DNA from: Acanthochlamys bracteata
Lineage: Eukaryota; Streptophyta; Magnoliopsida; Pandanales; Velloziaceae
Reading direction: 5' to 3'
Assembly (NCBI GenBank): GCA_019914995.1
Contig: CM034140.1
Coordinates: forward strand, 5,766,001 to 5,830,000
Length of the DNA: 64,000 nucleotides
Both the position numbers and the translations under genes were made by a program. Position 1 is the first letter of the stretch, and each line of letters starts with the position of its first letter. The notes under the pieces were generated by a model. That model saw nothing but the letters and a program-made list of their open reading frames with translations, was not told the origin of the DNA and searched no databases. Positions 1-12,877 of the stretch are shown one piece after another.

Positions 1-1112
1 ACAGATTTTCCTGTGCAGGCAAAGATATAACACTGAAGAAGGTCACAGGAAGAACAACAAACTCAGCAAACAAAATAGCACGCTTCTACATGCTCTGAGT
101 CTTCTCTAGAAAAGAAATGAAAGGACTTTCACACACGCACAAGCACACAAAAGAAAACAAAATTCTGGAGAGCAAAAAGGAAGAATGACACGAGCACATC
201 TCTCCCCAACTTCGAAAAAGCAAAAACACAAGTTGCTATCTATAGACGCACTAATCTTGTGAATTGTTCATAACAAGAAGAAACTCACAATCTAAACAAC
301 AAGCGGTAATCTCGCACTCTCATTTACCGATCCAAACTTACCTGGCATTTTCATAAAAGGCAGATCATCTTGAAAAAAAGAAAATGCACCCTGTAATGAA
401 AATAAAAAATTGCTATCGAAACCATAAACAGGAAAGTTATTATTAAAATTTTAAAACTTTACTGTCACTCTTCAAAAGTGCTCAGAAGAAGCAATGTGAT
501 GCACTTACCAAGACAATAGAAAAGACCTCCAAAAATCAAGTGGCACTCAAACGCATACCTGAACTTAAACTGTATTCATAAGCTAAATACTCTGAATGGA
601 TAACAATCAAAGATGACAGACATATAGAGGACAATTAAGGCCAAGTATTGCATTCTTCGCAAATGCTCTCTATTAGAACCCTTCTACAGCAACAGTAAGT
701 CAGTGACAAATTAATTTAAGAAAATGACAGGAAAGTTCTCATTAATAAAGAGTAAAAGATGGCCATTACAACACAAGCCACAGACACCGGCATAAGTATT
801 TCCCATTATGGGCTATAAATCTACTTTACTTTGAATCAGCTAATACTTAATGGAAGTTCAAAAGTGCAATATATCATTCAGTAAGCCCTGAAAACTTATC
901 CAAAACTACAACATTTTCTTTGACGAAGGGTGAAATTTCCCAAACACTGGCATTTGGGATTTGAGAAATTTGATTTATGTTACATGGAAAACAGGCCTAG
1001 AAGTTTTCTAGAATAACCACAACGAGAATACCAAAAAGATTTAGCAAACATCAAGATATAAAACATAAAAAAAAATTGCAAAGAAAAAAGAAGTCAGCAA
1101 GTAAAACTCAAC

Positions 1113-2160
1113 CCCGGCTCATATGGCTTGGCTGGAGGAGGTTCCCACTCATCCGTGATCTTTTCATGCTTTTGGAAGTCATGAAACATGTTCGTTACAA
1201 ATACATGAGACCTATCCAGCTTGTAGCCACTTGTTTTCTCCTTAGCAACCTCTGCTTCCTATTAGTAAGATTCAAGGAAAACTAAACACCTTTCAAATTT
1301 TGCACTAAGTTTATAGCATTAACTCTAATTTTACTAAAACATAACAAACCAAAAGCAGACCTTTTGCCAAATCTAAGGGCGTAATGTCCTATGCAGAAAT
1401 ATCACAAAGCATCAATATTCAATTTATATAGTTCTAACACTGCATTACAGCTAAACAAAACCCATCAAAAACAAATAAAGTACACAACAGGCCCAAATCT
1501 TCACATATCCGAGTCATTCATAGATCAGGGGGAAATTTGGCACAGCAACAAAAGGGGCAAATTCACATAAACTTTTATAGCCGTTAAGCATAATCCAAAA
1601 GAACAAACAAAAGGTTAGCAAATCATCCAAAAGAACAAACAAACGAAACTGCACTAAATAGACAGGATGAATAGTGTAGTATACCTGAGAAGTATTGTAT
1701 TCAATGAAACAGAAACCAAGCGTTTCCTGAGTCTCCGGATGAACAGGCATGTAAAAGCCATCTTCCTTAATCGCACCGATTTGCGTGTAGATTTTCTTAA
1801 TAACTCCAACAAGTTTATCAAACTTGGTCGGTCCAACTTTCGGCAAATTATCAACAACAACGACGTTCTTAAGTCCGTCTTCCATGTCAATCTCCTCTGG
1901 CTCGTAATCTAATTCATTATCACTGCTTCTGTAAAACCAAAAAAAAAAGAAAGAACAACAACAACATCAATTTCGATCTTCTTACAAGCGAATCAAGAAT
2001 TAGTCTTAAGGTTTCAAAGGAAAAAAAATAACTACCTTGGAACGTCGCAATCATAGCCCGGCGGCGGGTTGGGGAGAGAATCAACGTTGAGGGTGTCAAT
2101 GTCGATGTTGAGCAGTTGTCCCCTGACCTTGATGTCTTCTAACGGCACGGAAACCACCAT
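1113..2160 (-). CDS. EIF3B: Eukaryotic translation initiation factor 3 subunit B, N-terminal part (first three exons; gene runs off the left edge)
   Basis: eIF3B is a scaffold of the eIF3 complex that binds the 40S ribosome in the cytosol during translation initiation. Three coding exons read on the minus strand: 2160-2036, 1928-1685 and 1258-1113, joined by GT-AG introns with phases that fit. They give about 171 residues. The N-terminus is acidic and aliphatic, ending in a proline run, as in plant eIF3B. An RNA-recognition motif follows, with RNP2-like VVVVDNLP in exon 2 and RNP1-like GFCFIEYN just before the second donor. Exon 3 carries KEKTSGYKLDRSHVF and a WEPPPAKPYEPG segment typical of the family. 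The ATG at 2160 is chosen because the protein begins there as in plant homologues and the following donor is in phase. The remaining WD40-like propeller lies outside the window. Bases 1-1112 are the start of intron 3; I recognised no further exon there. Confidence 0.93.
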
Positions 2161-2477
2161 ATTATCCTTCTCTTTTTACTACCGGTGGCAGGTATCGGCG
2201 GAAAGAAGGACAGTGGTAGGCGGCGGCGATGGTTCTGTAAGTTTTCGGTTGTTGTTGGTGAGGAATAAAACAGTTTCGGCTGCACTGTTCACCTACAAGA
2301 TTTTGAATTTTCGAATGGAGAAATTTCTACATAATTGATTAATCGGGTAAATTCTTTTTTCATTTTATAATTCATAGAAACTAACGATAAATTAGCCGCT
2401 AATGCTAATTTATAATTCATAGAAACTAACGATCGTTAATAACAATAACTCTTTAAAAAATTAGCCGCTAATGCTAA
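2161..2477 (-). promoter_or_regulatory. Putative eIF3B 5' UTR and proximal promoter containing a direct duplication
   Basis: This stretch lies immediately upstream of the eIF3B start codon. It contains two direct copies of an approximately 45-bp unit, at 2364-2408 and 2409-2477. Each copy has the string ATAATTCATAGAAACTAACG and ends with ATTAGCCGCTAATGCTAA. The second copy has about 23 extra bases between the two halves. No transcription start site can be fixed from sequence alone, so promoter function is inferred from position. Confidence 0.4.
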
Positions 2478-2528
2478 AGTCGTAGTTTTTCATATTGAAT
2501 AAATATTTATGACTTATTAATGACTAAA

Positions 2529-2796
2529 GGGATCGTTTGGTATTATTTTTCAACTAATTTTTATTTTAAAAAATACTTCATATTTTAATAAATTTTTTAT
2601 AAGTTTTTATATCTAAAACATATAAAATATTACAACGATAAAATTTTGTTATTAATAATTTTTATTGTTTAGATAAAAATTTATTTTCAAAAAAAATTTA
2701 CAATTTAATAAATAATTTATTTAAAAGGTTTTATTTTATAAGTATTTTTAAATATTTTAAAATTTGTATAAATCGTAGTAGCTAATACCAAATCTC
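2529..2796. repeat. AT-rich foldback (MITE-like) element
   Basis: The left end reads GGGATCGTTTGGTATTA. The right end, complemented, reads GAGATTTGGTATTAGC, so the ends are imperfect inverted repeats sharing TTTGGTATTA. The interior is almost pure A and T and nearly self-complementary. It belongs to the abundant family described at 16536-16780. No target-site duplication is obvious. Confidence 0.6.
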
Positions 2797-3294
2797 AGTC
2801 ATTTTATATAACTGATACACAGTTTAGGACTTTTTGTTTGTAATATCTAATCGAATCCCTATAGCGTTGTAGGTAGTTTGGATCAGCTCAAAATTCCAAA
2901 CCGCACCGATTCGAAATAGTCAGGTCGGATGAGGTATTTACCTTAAATTGTGGTAAAGGTATTTACCTTCAAAATTGATAATGGCATTTGGGTTTCAAAG
3001 TTGGCAATTCAATCCCAAAAGATTGCAACTTATAGCGTATTCAATGAATTCTGATAAGTTTTTGTTTTCGAAAGTCACTTTTGGATGACTTTTGTACTAG
3101 CGCAAGTTTGAAATATTTTTATCTAAATTAATTTTAAAAAATTCGGACCAAATATTAATAATAAAAAATATTTTTAAATAGTTATATATAATTAGTATTA
3201 AATTAATAATTAAATGTAAGTAAATTAGATATAAATTTTTTACTCTTATAATAATTAAATGTAAAAAAATTTTCTCAAAATTCACTTCTAAGTA

Positions 3295-3510
3295 TAATAT
3301 AGTATTTAGAAGTACTTTTTATCTCATTTTTATTCTAATTTTTTATTTTATATTTTTAAATAATTTTATATAATAATTTATAAAATATTTTTTTAAATTT
3401 TAGAAAATATAAAAAAATTCTACTAAGATCTTTTATTATTTTCTTTAATATATAATTTATTTTTCAAAATTTCTAAAATATTTTTAAAATTTTAGAAAAA
3501 TTTATGTTTA
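3295..3510. repeat. AT-rich foldback element, diverged copy
   Basis: The stretch contains the family core AAAATATAAAAAAATTCTAC followed by TAAGATC, shared with the copies at 30989-31215 and 63726-63966. The ends are eroded, so boundaries are approximate. Confidence 0.45.
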
Positions 3511-4695
3511 AAAGGTCTCTTAAACATCCGAAGATATTAGAAGTAGTCGCTTTACATTCTTTGGTACCACTATCCCTTCGCCATGGTCGTCGCACTCTGC
3601 TGGAGAGTGGAGAGGAAGACGAGAGGTCCAGAACATTTTATAAGATCGTAATCACCCCAAATTACAATAAAAAACGAGCTCTACATAAAAAAATTTTATA
3701 TTTTTTATATTTTAAAAAATATTTTTAAATATTTATAAAATATATATAATTAAAAATTAAAAAATTATTTTTACTGTAGGTTAAGCCAAACGTACTAGAA
3801 CAAATAAATTGGAACCGAACCGAACCATAATTTTCGATTGTAACTCGGTTCGTTTTCATAAACCAAAAACTTTGAACCGAATCGGGCCCGAGTTAACCGA
3901 CCCGATTTACGGCGTACGACCACACAACTTTTTTTCTTGTAATTATTTATTTGGTAATTCAATAGAGACCAGGACAAAATGGTGCAGTTGGAAGCAACAC
4001 TAGCAATAAGGATTCTTTGTGAGCTAGTTTAGATAAATAAAATTAACTAAATTTTCTTAACACAAAATATATCTGATCCCAAATCTTTAAATAGTTTAGA
4101 TAAATAAAATTAACTTAATTTTCTTATCACAAAATAAACCTGATCAAAATCACAAAATATTTACCACCCTAAATTGTGATGAAACCAAGGACTGGGCAAC
4201 AAGTCTGGTGCAAAATCAGCCATCTATATCTGTGAAAAACATTTCACTAAAAGGTTTGATCCAACGGTTTTAGTACTCCATGCGCTATATAAAATCTCAT
4301 ATACTTCACCAAAGCACAGAATGTAAATTAGAAAAATGGAGTTCAGGAATTGTACAGATCAAACAAAATCTGCGGCCTTTCAACAAAAAGACTCAAAAAC
4401 TCGCGAAAGAGAACGAACTTGCATTGTATTTGACTTCTTATTTTAATGGCCATACACAGGAAATAATTCAAAGGAACAACACCATCAACCTATACATAAT
4501 ACATTATCTTGAATTAGCAGTTTCTCAATGAGTACAATGACAGGCAATCCCCTAAGGTATAATATCTGTTTACTGGATTGAACAGGTCTGGAGACCATTG
4601 AATTTTTATTTGTCTATTCGACATAAACATGTAAAAATGTGAATCAGTTTACGATTTCCATCATTGCTGTTCAACGGGATTCTATCCTACAGATC

Positions 4696-7600
4696 TCATT
4701 GCAGTAGTCCACTTTTCTTGCCCCATCCGATTGCTAAAATGTAAAGGACAATGCAGCCTCCAACAGTTCCACAAGTTGTTTCCCAGAATTTAGAATAAGG
4801 CGTATTCTCATTGAATATGCCGATAGTGATGTTCATGCCAAATATACCTACAACCACTACACCAGCAGTTATTACCAGGGTTGCAGTACTAAGCATGACT
4901 CCCATCTGTAGCAGTTGATTCTGTTTCTCATCCAGCATTATGTTGATGTAATCCTCAGTGTCATCAACATACTCCCTCAGCTAAACACATTCAAAAGAAG
5001 ATGGCAAAATCATTTCAGTAATCTCAAGAATAATAAGACATAGTAAGTAAAATAATGATCTGGAAACACTATCATTCAGATGAAATCACAATCTAACATA
5101 TCATGCTGGAACCTGAATGGCGTTTGTTAAATGTACTTTGTTGAATCTTTACGGTAAACTGATGGCAGAAGTAAACGAAGACCTAAAGCACAGATCACGA
5201 GTTAAAGGTGCAGAGTGCATACTGTAGATAGTTTATTTAAGGTCCCATCAATTTGGACGAAGTAAGCTTCTAAAAGCATTTCCAGTTCCTCAATATTAGG
5301 CTTGAAGTAACCCATGCTTCCATGACTGCTATCTGACTTGCTTTTTACTTCCTCATCCCTGCACATATATTGTTAGCACAAGTTTATTATTTATGCATAT
5401 ACATTACAATAATTATAATTAGAGATATCCCCCTCCATTAGAAGAGGAAGTTATGCACTTGTTTAGTGAGAGCTCACTAAAATTACCCACGAACCCAAAG
5501 ACTATAGTAGAAAATAGGCCAATAATTTAAAACTAATTCAGAATAGGAAGAGAGGCCTAAGATCTTAGATAACAGTGCAGATTTTATAGTAGTCAATGTG
5601 GAACTACTCTCCAACATTCCCCTTATGTGCAGAGCAGAGTTTTTCTAGGGTACTGTAAATAGGTATGGTCTGATTGAATTACAACAACATGTCGAAATAC
5701 GCAGCACAAGCAACATCGAATTATGCGGAAAAAAATCTGCAAAAGGGGACTGTTTAATTCTCCATATTCCAAAGACCAAAGGGTTTTGCAAAATGCCATT
5801 AGATTAGGATCATGGCAGAAGCTAGATAGAACCCAACTACGCTTTGCTTTCATTAGCAATTCTTCATATGTGAAAGGAAGAGGCACATTAAAATTTAACC
5901 ATGAGAGAAGAACGAATCCTATCCTTATTCTCAACAAAGACTTGCATGGAGAAGTTTGTCAAACCATCTCTCTCCACAAAGAACCAAACTGCTTCCTTTA
6001 GCCAACTATGGTTATTAATAGATATTGTAGTTACTTTTTGGAATAAGAATGTGTTTTTCTAAGGATTTATCAATTTTAGTTATGCGACAAGTAAACCTTT
6101 TCCTCGAGGTGGTTGGTGACTTTGATCCTTTGTTAGCATTATACTCTAATCTAAATAATATCCCCTATTAAACCACTAACAAGCTAGTCATTTGTTCACA
6201 AAAATTGACCAAGCCTATTTAGGCAAAAAAATATTATTATGGGTCCCAAGATTTATTGAGATGGCACATCTTACTATCCAGCACATGATGGACAATCATG
6301 GCATTCAATATGTGTTGTAACCAACTTGCAGCACTACAATCCATCTCAGCAAGATCATAGATTGGCCGAATCTATAATTCTGTACATGATAGAGTAAAGA
6401 TTCATTGAAGAAGTTGTTTATGTAGCTGCAGTCACGTGTCCTTACAAGGTGGAGATCAATTTTGAAAGCAAGAGGTTGTCAAAAAGAGTTAGTCTTACAA
6501 TTCTTATAAAAACTCTAAATGAAGTTCATATTTTTGTTCTTGTTACTTTCATGTAACAACTTTTGACATCAAGTAACGGATACTTATAAACTCATAAAAT
6601 CTATCAAGACACTATGTATTTCATGCAAAATATCTAGATACATTTACAAGAGACATGATTTGTAAAGATATAGTTAAGATATTTTTTAGTCTTTAATCAG
6701 GCTCTAACAAATTTAACTTCCAGCTTCTCCCCCTTAAACTTGATTTGGGCATCTTCAAGCTTGCCTTTTCTTTTCAGCCTTGTCATCCACTTCAATTGAT
6801 CTACAAGAAAGATAAGTCATACCAACTAAAAGGTCATGGGCACATATGCTTCTAGGTAGTTAATGCATTTTTGTTGGTTATGATCTTTCTTAAGATATGT
6901 CTTGATATTGTTCTCTTGTTCTTACGCATGTTTCTTAATCTTGGCCTTATATGCTCTACACTTCAAAACTTCTTGGGTAGAATATTAGGCTTCCATGTGT
7001 TGTTCTCCTTGATCTTGTTGTTCTTCTGTGAAATCACCATCTTGTGAAAGTAAATGGTAAGTTATTTTGAACGACGAAAACTGAAAGAGAAAGAGGTAGA
7101 GATACTAGGGAAGGAGGATAGGATGGAGGAGGACTTGCTCGGCAGTGAATTTCTCCTAATAGCCATGAATTTTAAACCAAAGCATACATGCCCGACAACT
7201 GAGTGATGAGCTACTAGATTTGACCTGACATGTTAACTTACCCTGAGATAAGACTATAGCTTATATGATGGAATAAGATAAATCCCATTCTAAGCCTCAG
7301 CAGGCTGCTCAATACCAACCATTAGAGGTAAGGAGGATTACCAAAAGTTTCGAATCGATAGGAGGTACTGAATCAACGAGCATGTAGATGAACTGACATG
7401 AAAAAAGAATCTCTAATTCCTGCTAATCATTCTCTCCTACTAATCGTCAATGAGCCAGCCAAGCTTCAAGAGGATGCACTGGTGAGAGACTAGTTTGGTC
7501 TTCTTGTCTCTCCACTTTATAGTAGAAAAGGATCTACTCTCTTGCACTATAAGGTAAATAACTCCGGACAAAGATCTGCAACAATTGAAGTATTGAATGG

Positions 7601-10600
7601 TATCACATCTTGGTATCCGAATCCTTATCCATACTCCAACTGTCAGTGTCTCCAGGTTTCTCTTTGTCTCCCTAACGAAAGAAAAGGTTACCATAGGCAA
7701 TTAGAAAGTAGTGTGACTCTACTAGCATACAGAACACATGCAGAGCTTACTGAATAGCTGACTAGAACTAATTGCTAGACAAGTATTGGAAGAAAGTAGA
7801 GGATTGGACAGAAAATTAAGATATAGATGCCGTTGAAAGTCAAATACGAAAGAAGGGGCTTTCAAGAAAGAATATGAAATTCGAGGGCCATTGAAGAAAA
7901 CGAAGTTTCTTGCTTTCATACCTTTAGTTATAATCGAAGTTTCATCGGTCTTTAGTACCTAGACACATTTTAAAGATGAAGTACGACTTTTTTTGGAGCA
8001 TTTACAGCATTCTCATTTCTCAAGAAGGCTTTCCTAGGGTTTATACCGAGTCTTAAGGTAGCTCAAAAGGCACTTGCGGTTGGATTATCATTATTTTTTT
8101 TTAAGGGAAAACAAGTTTGATGCTCTCGATCGAACAGTTATACTAAGGTTCCATAAGGAATTTGTATAAGAAGGATCGTCTTTACTCGCAAATGAGCAAA
8201 TTAGAATGAGACCTTCATGTTGATAATGGTCTTTTCTCCTTGTTATACCATCATTGAGCTCTTGTATAGTCCTTGTAACGAAATCCTTCTGCGAAGTCAT
8301 CAACTGTACTTATATCATAGTTGGTCTCATCCTTAAACTTTATTTAAACATTAGTGTCATCCACCATTGTGTTTATGACGAGTATAGGGACACCTTTCAA
8401 GCAAGTGTAACCTTCTCTAGAGCTCCCCTATCTCATGCATCAATATACGTAGCCATTCACTCATCTTGAAGTTCTCTTATTCTTGTTTGTCGAGTCTTGT
8501 ATTCTTCGAAGTTAAGTTCCTTTTTTAATATAGGATAAAAGTAGAGTTTCTTCTTCCTTTTCATTTTCATTTTGAAAAAATTGCTTCTTGACCATTATTG
8601 TCTCTATACTAGCAAATATTTAAAAGTGTGCCCATATTTCCAAATATAGCAATAAATGCTAAGATTTTGTATACACTAATCTTTTGTGAAGTCATTAGAA
8701 ATTTTGTCTTCCTTGCCCCCGCGATGTGGCCTAACTACTACTTCTCTTTGTTGCTCTTGAAATCTTCCACCTCCTCCTCATGGAGACTAACTTCATTCAC
8801 AACGCGTTGCTATGATCTTTCTTCTCTTCATTAGTTATCTTATATGGTGAGATTTGTCTGTAAGACATGCTATATAGACTTCTCTTACTCTTTATCTTAA
8901 ACGTTAATTTATAGGCTTATAGAGATCCATGAATTCTTCAACTATCATTTCCTATCTCCTCCAAATCTTTTGTTTCTTCAATTGCTATAACAATGACATC
9001 ATAAATCAAGTTCAAAGACATCATGATTTTGCAACAACTTGAGGACCGACTAGTTTCTCGCCATATCTTCTTAATTGATTAACAATAACTTTTATTCTTG
9101 AAAAAAAATCCCTAATAGATTCAACATGCTTCCTAGTCATCTGCTGAAATCTTAGAGTTTTTAGGCAAATTTTCTTTACCTTGTTGGCTCCCTTATTTTT
9201 CTTTTGTAAGATCTACCCATTTGTTAATGACATAATGAAATTTCTGATTCTACCCATCTGCTTTATAAACTACTTTTTTCTTCAAATTTTAGTAAATATA
9301 TCATCCAATCAAATGATACATCACCTCGGTGACCAAATTATTCCCAACTGTGAATAATTGGGTGGAGAGCATCAACACAAAATTCTCACAATTTAATACC
9401 TCCAACTAGAACTTTAACATGTCATAGAAGATGATAATGTCAATACTTACTTCCATTGTAATTGCAATTAATTAACTAATATCTAATGCAATGTATTAAC
9501 CAAATCGAAGCTAATCTTTATAAGAGTATTTAGGACCACTTGTAAGCCCTTTGGATGTCCTGTCATAGTTATTTACCTCTTTAAGCAAAGAGCAACTGCC
9601 TATTTTGCTTTGTAAAAACACACACGTGGTGAACACATTTAAATATATGAAAACATATACAGTATATGAACACATATAGTTGATGAACACACATCCCACA
9701 TGTAAATACCAACCGTGAACACATATCGATACATAAACATAAACTAAAATATAGTGAACACGTACATACAGTAATTGAAAATCCACTTAAGATATGGTGA
9801 AAATAATTTATGTAATGCGACCATCCATTAAAACATGGTGAGCGAATGTATACAGCATGTGAAACTTCAGAAGTCTAATTACTGGTTTTATGAATATAGT
9901 AATGTGTGACAACATACATAAAAGGAGTATTTTCTGTATTAAGATGTTAACAAAAATGCAAAATATTTGAGGGGTTAAAATTATGTTATCATTGAGCATA
10001 GGGTTAAGCACAATATACCCACTTTTATACCTTGACTCTAACACAAATCCAAGTTCATCATGCAAACTGACGACAATGAGGGACAACAGACTTTGGAGAA
10101 GTGACTGCTCTTAAGAAAAGTTGACAAAGCCACATACAAGGAGGGATTTTTAGGTATTAAGGAGCTAATCCAATGGTAAAATACTTGAGGAATGTCCCAC
10201 TTTTATACTCCTACATCAAGAAAGAGAATCATTCCTCCTGTAAAGGAGAAAGAACTAGCCTTAAGTTCATCTAGTAAATCACCAACAATGTGATTCTAAA
10301 CTTTGAAGTGATTGATCTCGAGAAATGTTAATAAGCCGGGCAGACACATGACAAATGCAATAGAAAAAAAGATACTAGATTGAATAAACAACGGCAAATC
10401 AACCAAGGTTTCCAATGTCGTACAAGTTTTAGTGAATAAACAACGGCAAATCAAGCAAGGTTTTCAATGTCGAACCATTTTTATAGTCAGCAAAATACGG
10501 GTACAGTTCCAAGTCAAGAGTCATAGGTGCACACTCTACTATAGAACTATTTTTTTAATGACTAAAAAAAGTTGTTTCATATAAGCATATAGCGTGTAAA

Positions 10601-12877
10601 TAATCTCTTTTGTGCAAATAGAAAATTTACAAAGTTTTTTCAATTGTTTTATAGTATTTATCTACTTCATTTCTAATGTCTAGTGTTTATATAGTTAAAA
10701 AATTAAAAAATATACTAAGAAAAAAACCAGAAAATCGGCCATGTGCTAAAAGCCCACAAGCATAACTGAAGAAGAAGTTGTGCGTGACAGTTATTACTGG
10801 TCACTACTTGTGTATGACCATTTAACCAGTCAGGTTGTGTGACAACTTGTTGTCGCACGCCATGTACTTCTCTTCACGCCTGTAGGAGGAAGACTTGCAC
10901 ATACCTAGACTGATTTCACCTAATTAGGCATAAGACGCTTAATATCACCTGCAGCTCTGCCTCATCTAGCAAACTGCATTTTACAGTTTGATGGTGCAGG
11001 TTCAACCAGGCTCGGCTTGGACAGTTTTTCAACCTTGCTGGAAATCATTGCCGATGGCAAGGACGGGTGTGCAGCCGACTCCAGAAAGGATGCACAGAGA
11101 GAGAGAGAGAGAGAGAGAGCATTTGGGCCTCCCTAACTATAAAAAGCTTGACTGCTTGCGCAAGAAGACGAGAAAGCTCAAAATGTTTCTCAAATTCTAA
11201 TAAACAGCATACTTACTCGTCTTCTTCCACGTCCAAGTTATCATTATCTAAATCAACCCTAGACGAAGTTTCTCCAATAGGTTGATGAAGAAGTTTTTCG
11301 GTCAAGTACATTTCAGCCATGTCCATGTCATCATCCAGTAGATGCTCTAGCTCATCTCTCACCTAAATTAAGGAAGACAAATAAGTTAAAATCTGAACTC
11401 AAGGTTAAAAGTTGTTTTCTATAAGATCTGTGACAAAAGAATACCTAAAGCAAATCAAGGGTCTCAGATAAGGTTTGTTACTAGCTTCAACAAAATTTCA
11501 ACATAGAACAACGGACAAGTAGATTTACAATTAGGAACATGCAAAAACAATACAACAAAGATCCTCCATATTCTAAGATCCTATCACCTTCTGTACACGC
11601 CCTGAAATTGCAACAAGGCGACTCTTGATCTGTCTAACACGTTCAAGATTCAGTGTGCTGATTTTAGACGTCAACTCATCTAAAGCTGGATACGCTTCTT
11701 GCTCCAAAGTCAAAGTCTGGATTAAGAAAAAAAGGAAGGCATCAGAAGTTAGATTTAGTTAATAATTTAAAAACAATATGACCACTGGCATATAACGACT
11801 TTGAAATTCTATTCACATAAATAAGATATAAAATATACCTTGAACCTTTAATTAATCAACAATACAAAAAATTTAAGTTGTACATAAAGACTTTTTGCAT
11901 GACCATTGGGTCTTATCCAGACTATAAATTAAGCTTAATTTCCAACACAAACTAATATTCAAAGAAGCTGTGTCAAAGTTCATGATCTGCATTTCATTGC
12001 TACAACACATACCTCAGCTTCCAAGCATCTGCAGGCAGATTCAAGACAGACCTCTAAAACTCTGAATTCAAAAGGTAACGACTTAGCCCCAACATCTCTA
12101 CGTGCATCAATTGCCAAATTAGGGCTTCCTTCTGGGGTACCTGAGCCTGGCAATTGAGCCAAAATCCTATCCTGTTGAGAAACTCTTGCTCCATCCTTTA
12201 TTTCATTATGACCAGTAAATGAGAGCGAGTTTGATGAATTTTTAGGTGTAACCTCACCATCTATGTCACTTAATTCCATTGCCTGCAAGACCAGAGAAAC
12301 AAATGGACAAGATATCAGTGCTTCAACAATTGCTACCAGAATCATAATGCTCTAATGTTTGATCATATTAGACAAACAACACCTTGCAAAATACAAAAGG
12401 CTTATGTGATCATCAAAAACAAAAAAAAAATAACTCCATTACAGGGGTAAAAAAGGAACCAGATTAACCTGGAACGCTAACCTGTTGTTGAGTTCCAGTA
12501 TTGGAACCGGAGACACGGGCCTGCAGCTCCTGAACGAAAGGGACAACAAGCGGGTCTTTGGAGTTAGGTATGAAGACCTCGGTGGCCGTTATGATCGCTC
12601 TGATATGTTCGAGATTTATAACGATCGCACGCTCACGGCCGAGAATCGTTGATGGGTAAGACAGCAGCGGATCGAGCACGCGGAGGTCACGTGCCGGAAG
12701 CCCTGTTCTTCGCATGATCGTTTGCTTTCCGACTTCCTCCAAGCTCGAACACCCCGAGGCAGAGACAACGAGCCACTTCCGGCTCGCTGTGCCCTTCCGC
12801 CGCCCGGTGACTCCCACAGCTGCAGCCACCGCCGCCGCCGGAGCAGGCGGTGTCGATGCGAGTTTGGGTGAACGCAT
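4696..12877 (-). CDS. MRS2-3: CorA/MRS2-type magnesium transporter, MRS2-3-like (six exons, 453 aa)
   Basis: This protein forms a membrane channel that moves Mg2+ into the cytosol or an organelle. Exons on the minus strand are 12877-12482, 12282-12013, 11716-11588, 11362-11217, 5358-5223 and 4980-4696. All splice sites are GT-AG, phases agree, and the sum is 1362 bp with the stop. Exon 1 has the conserved plant MRS2 stretch MRRTGLPARDLRVLDPLLSY and an Ala/Pro-rich N-terminus. Exons 2-4 build the long coiled-coil with LEVCLESACRCLEAE, LERVRQIKSRLVAISGRVQK and HLLDDDMDMAEMYLT. Exon 5 carries a family hallmark, EELEMLLEAYFVQIDGTLNK. Exon 6 has two membrane spans, near residues 389-407 and 428-445, with the selectivity motif GMN at about 407-409. 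Plant MRS2-3 has the same layout from memory; exact paralogue assignment is inferred. Intron 4 is unusually long (5858 bp) because of retrotransposon DNA. Confidence 0.95.
6704..9200 (-). mobile_element. Decayed Ty1/copia retrotransposon inside MRS2 intron 4
   Basis: On the minus strand, from about 9200 to 8960, the translation reads KVKKICLKTLRFQQMTRKH and then SIRDFFSRIKVIVNQLRRYGEKL. This matches the UBN2-type gag domain of plant copia elements. Lower coordinates continue with IAIEETKDLEE, a diverged basic glycine-poor linker, and a ruined zinc knuckle (YCYIWKYGHT) near 8640. All are broken by stops and frameshifts. At the far end, a polypurine-tract-like TAAGGGGGAGA reads on the minus strand at 6736-6727, followed by TGTTAG at 6709-6704, which could open the 3' LTR. 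Protease, integrase and reverse transcriptase were not recognised; they are deleted or too decayed. Outer boundaries are not established. Confidence 0.7.
10382..10476. repeat. Two-copy tandem duplication, about 53-bp period
   Basis: The unit begins TGAATAAACAACGGCAAATC and continues to CAATGTCG. It occurs at about 10381-10423 and again at about 10434-10476 with a few substitutions. It lies inside intron 4 of the MRS2 gene. Confidence 0.75.
11097..11119. repeat. GA microsatellite
   Basis: An uninterrupted run of about eleven GA units lies in intron 4 of the MRS2 gene, about 100 bp downstream (in gene direction) of exon 4. Confidence 0.9.

Larger units (their letters stand above)
2478..4695. 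other. Intergenic spacer between eIF3B and the MRS2 gene, repeat-rich
   Basis: No gene is visible. The spacer holds AT-rich foldback elements near 2529-2796 and 3295-3510 and a partial one near 3690-3795. It also holds a short block at about 3808-3910 rich in GAACCGAACCG and GGGCCCGAGT motifs, resembling the CGATTCGG-rich ends of the larger inverted-repeat elements in this window. Bases 4020-4140 contain a short direct repeat of TTTAGATAAATAAAATTAAC. The end next to 4695 should hold the 3' UTR of the MRS2 gene. Confidence 0.6.
5359..11216. other. Intron 4 of the MRS2 gene (5.86 kb), filled with transposon-derived DNA
   Basis: The exons on both sides are intact and in phase, so the whole stretch should be spliced out. 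About 6704-9200 is a decayed copia retrotransposon in the same orientation as the gene. Bases 9790-10230 contain two related segments around TTTATAC and ATTTGAGG/ACTTGAGG. Bases 10382-10476 contain a 53-bp tandem duplication and 11097-11119 a GA microsatellite. No unrelated gene was recognised. Confidence 0.7.

Noticed and set aside
7592..7610. Plus-strand AATGGTATCACATCTTGG resembling a tRNA-Met primer-binding site
   Set aside because: It matches TGGTATCAGAGC only in part, no LTR end CA precedes it, and no plus-oriented element could be traced from it.
8091..8303. 70-codon minus-strand frame with VTRTIQELNDGITRRKD as a possible gene
   Set aside because: It lies inside the decayed copia element in MRS2 intron 4, near gag remnants, and has no independent domain or promoter context.
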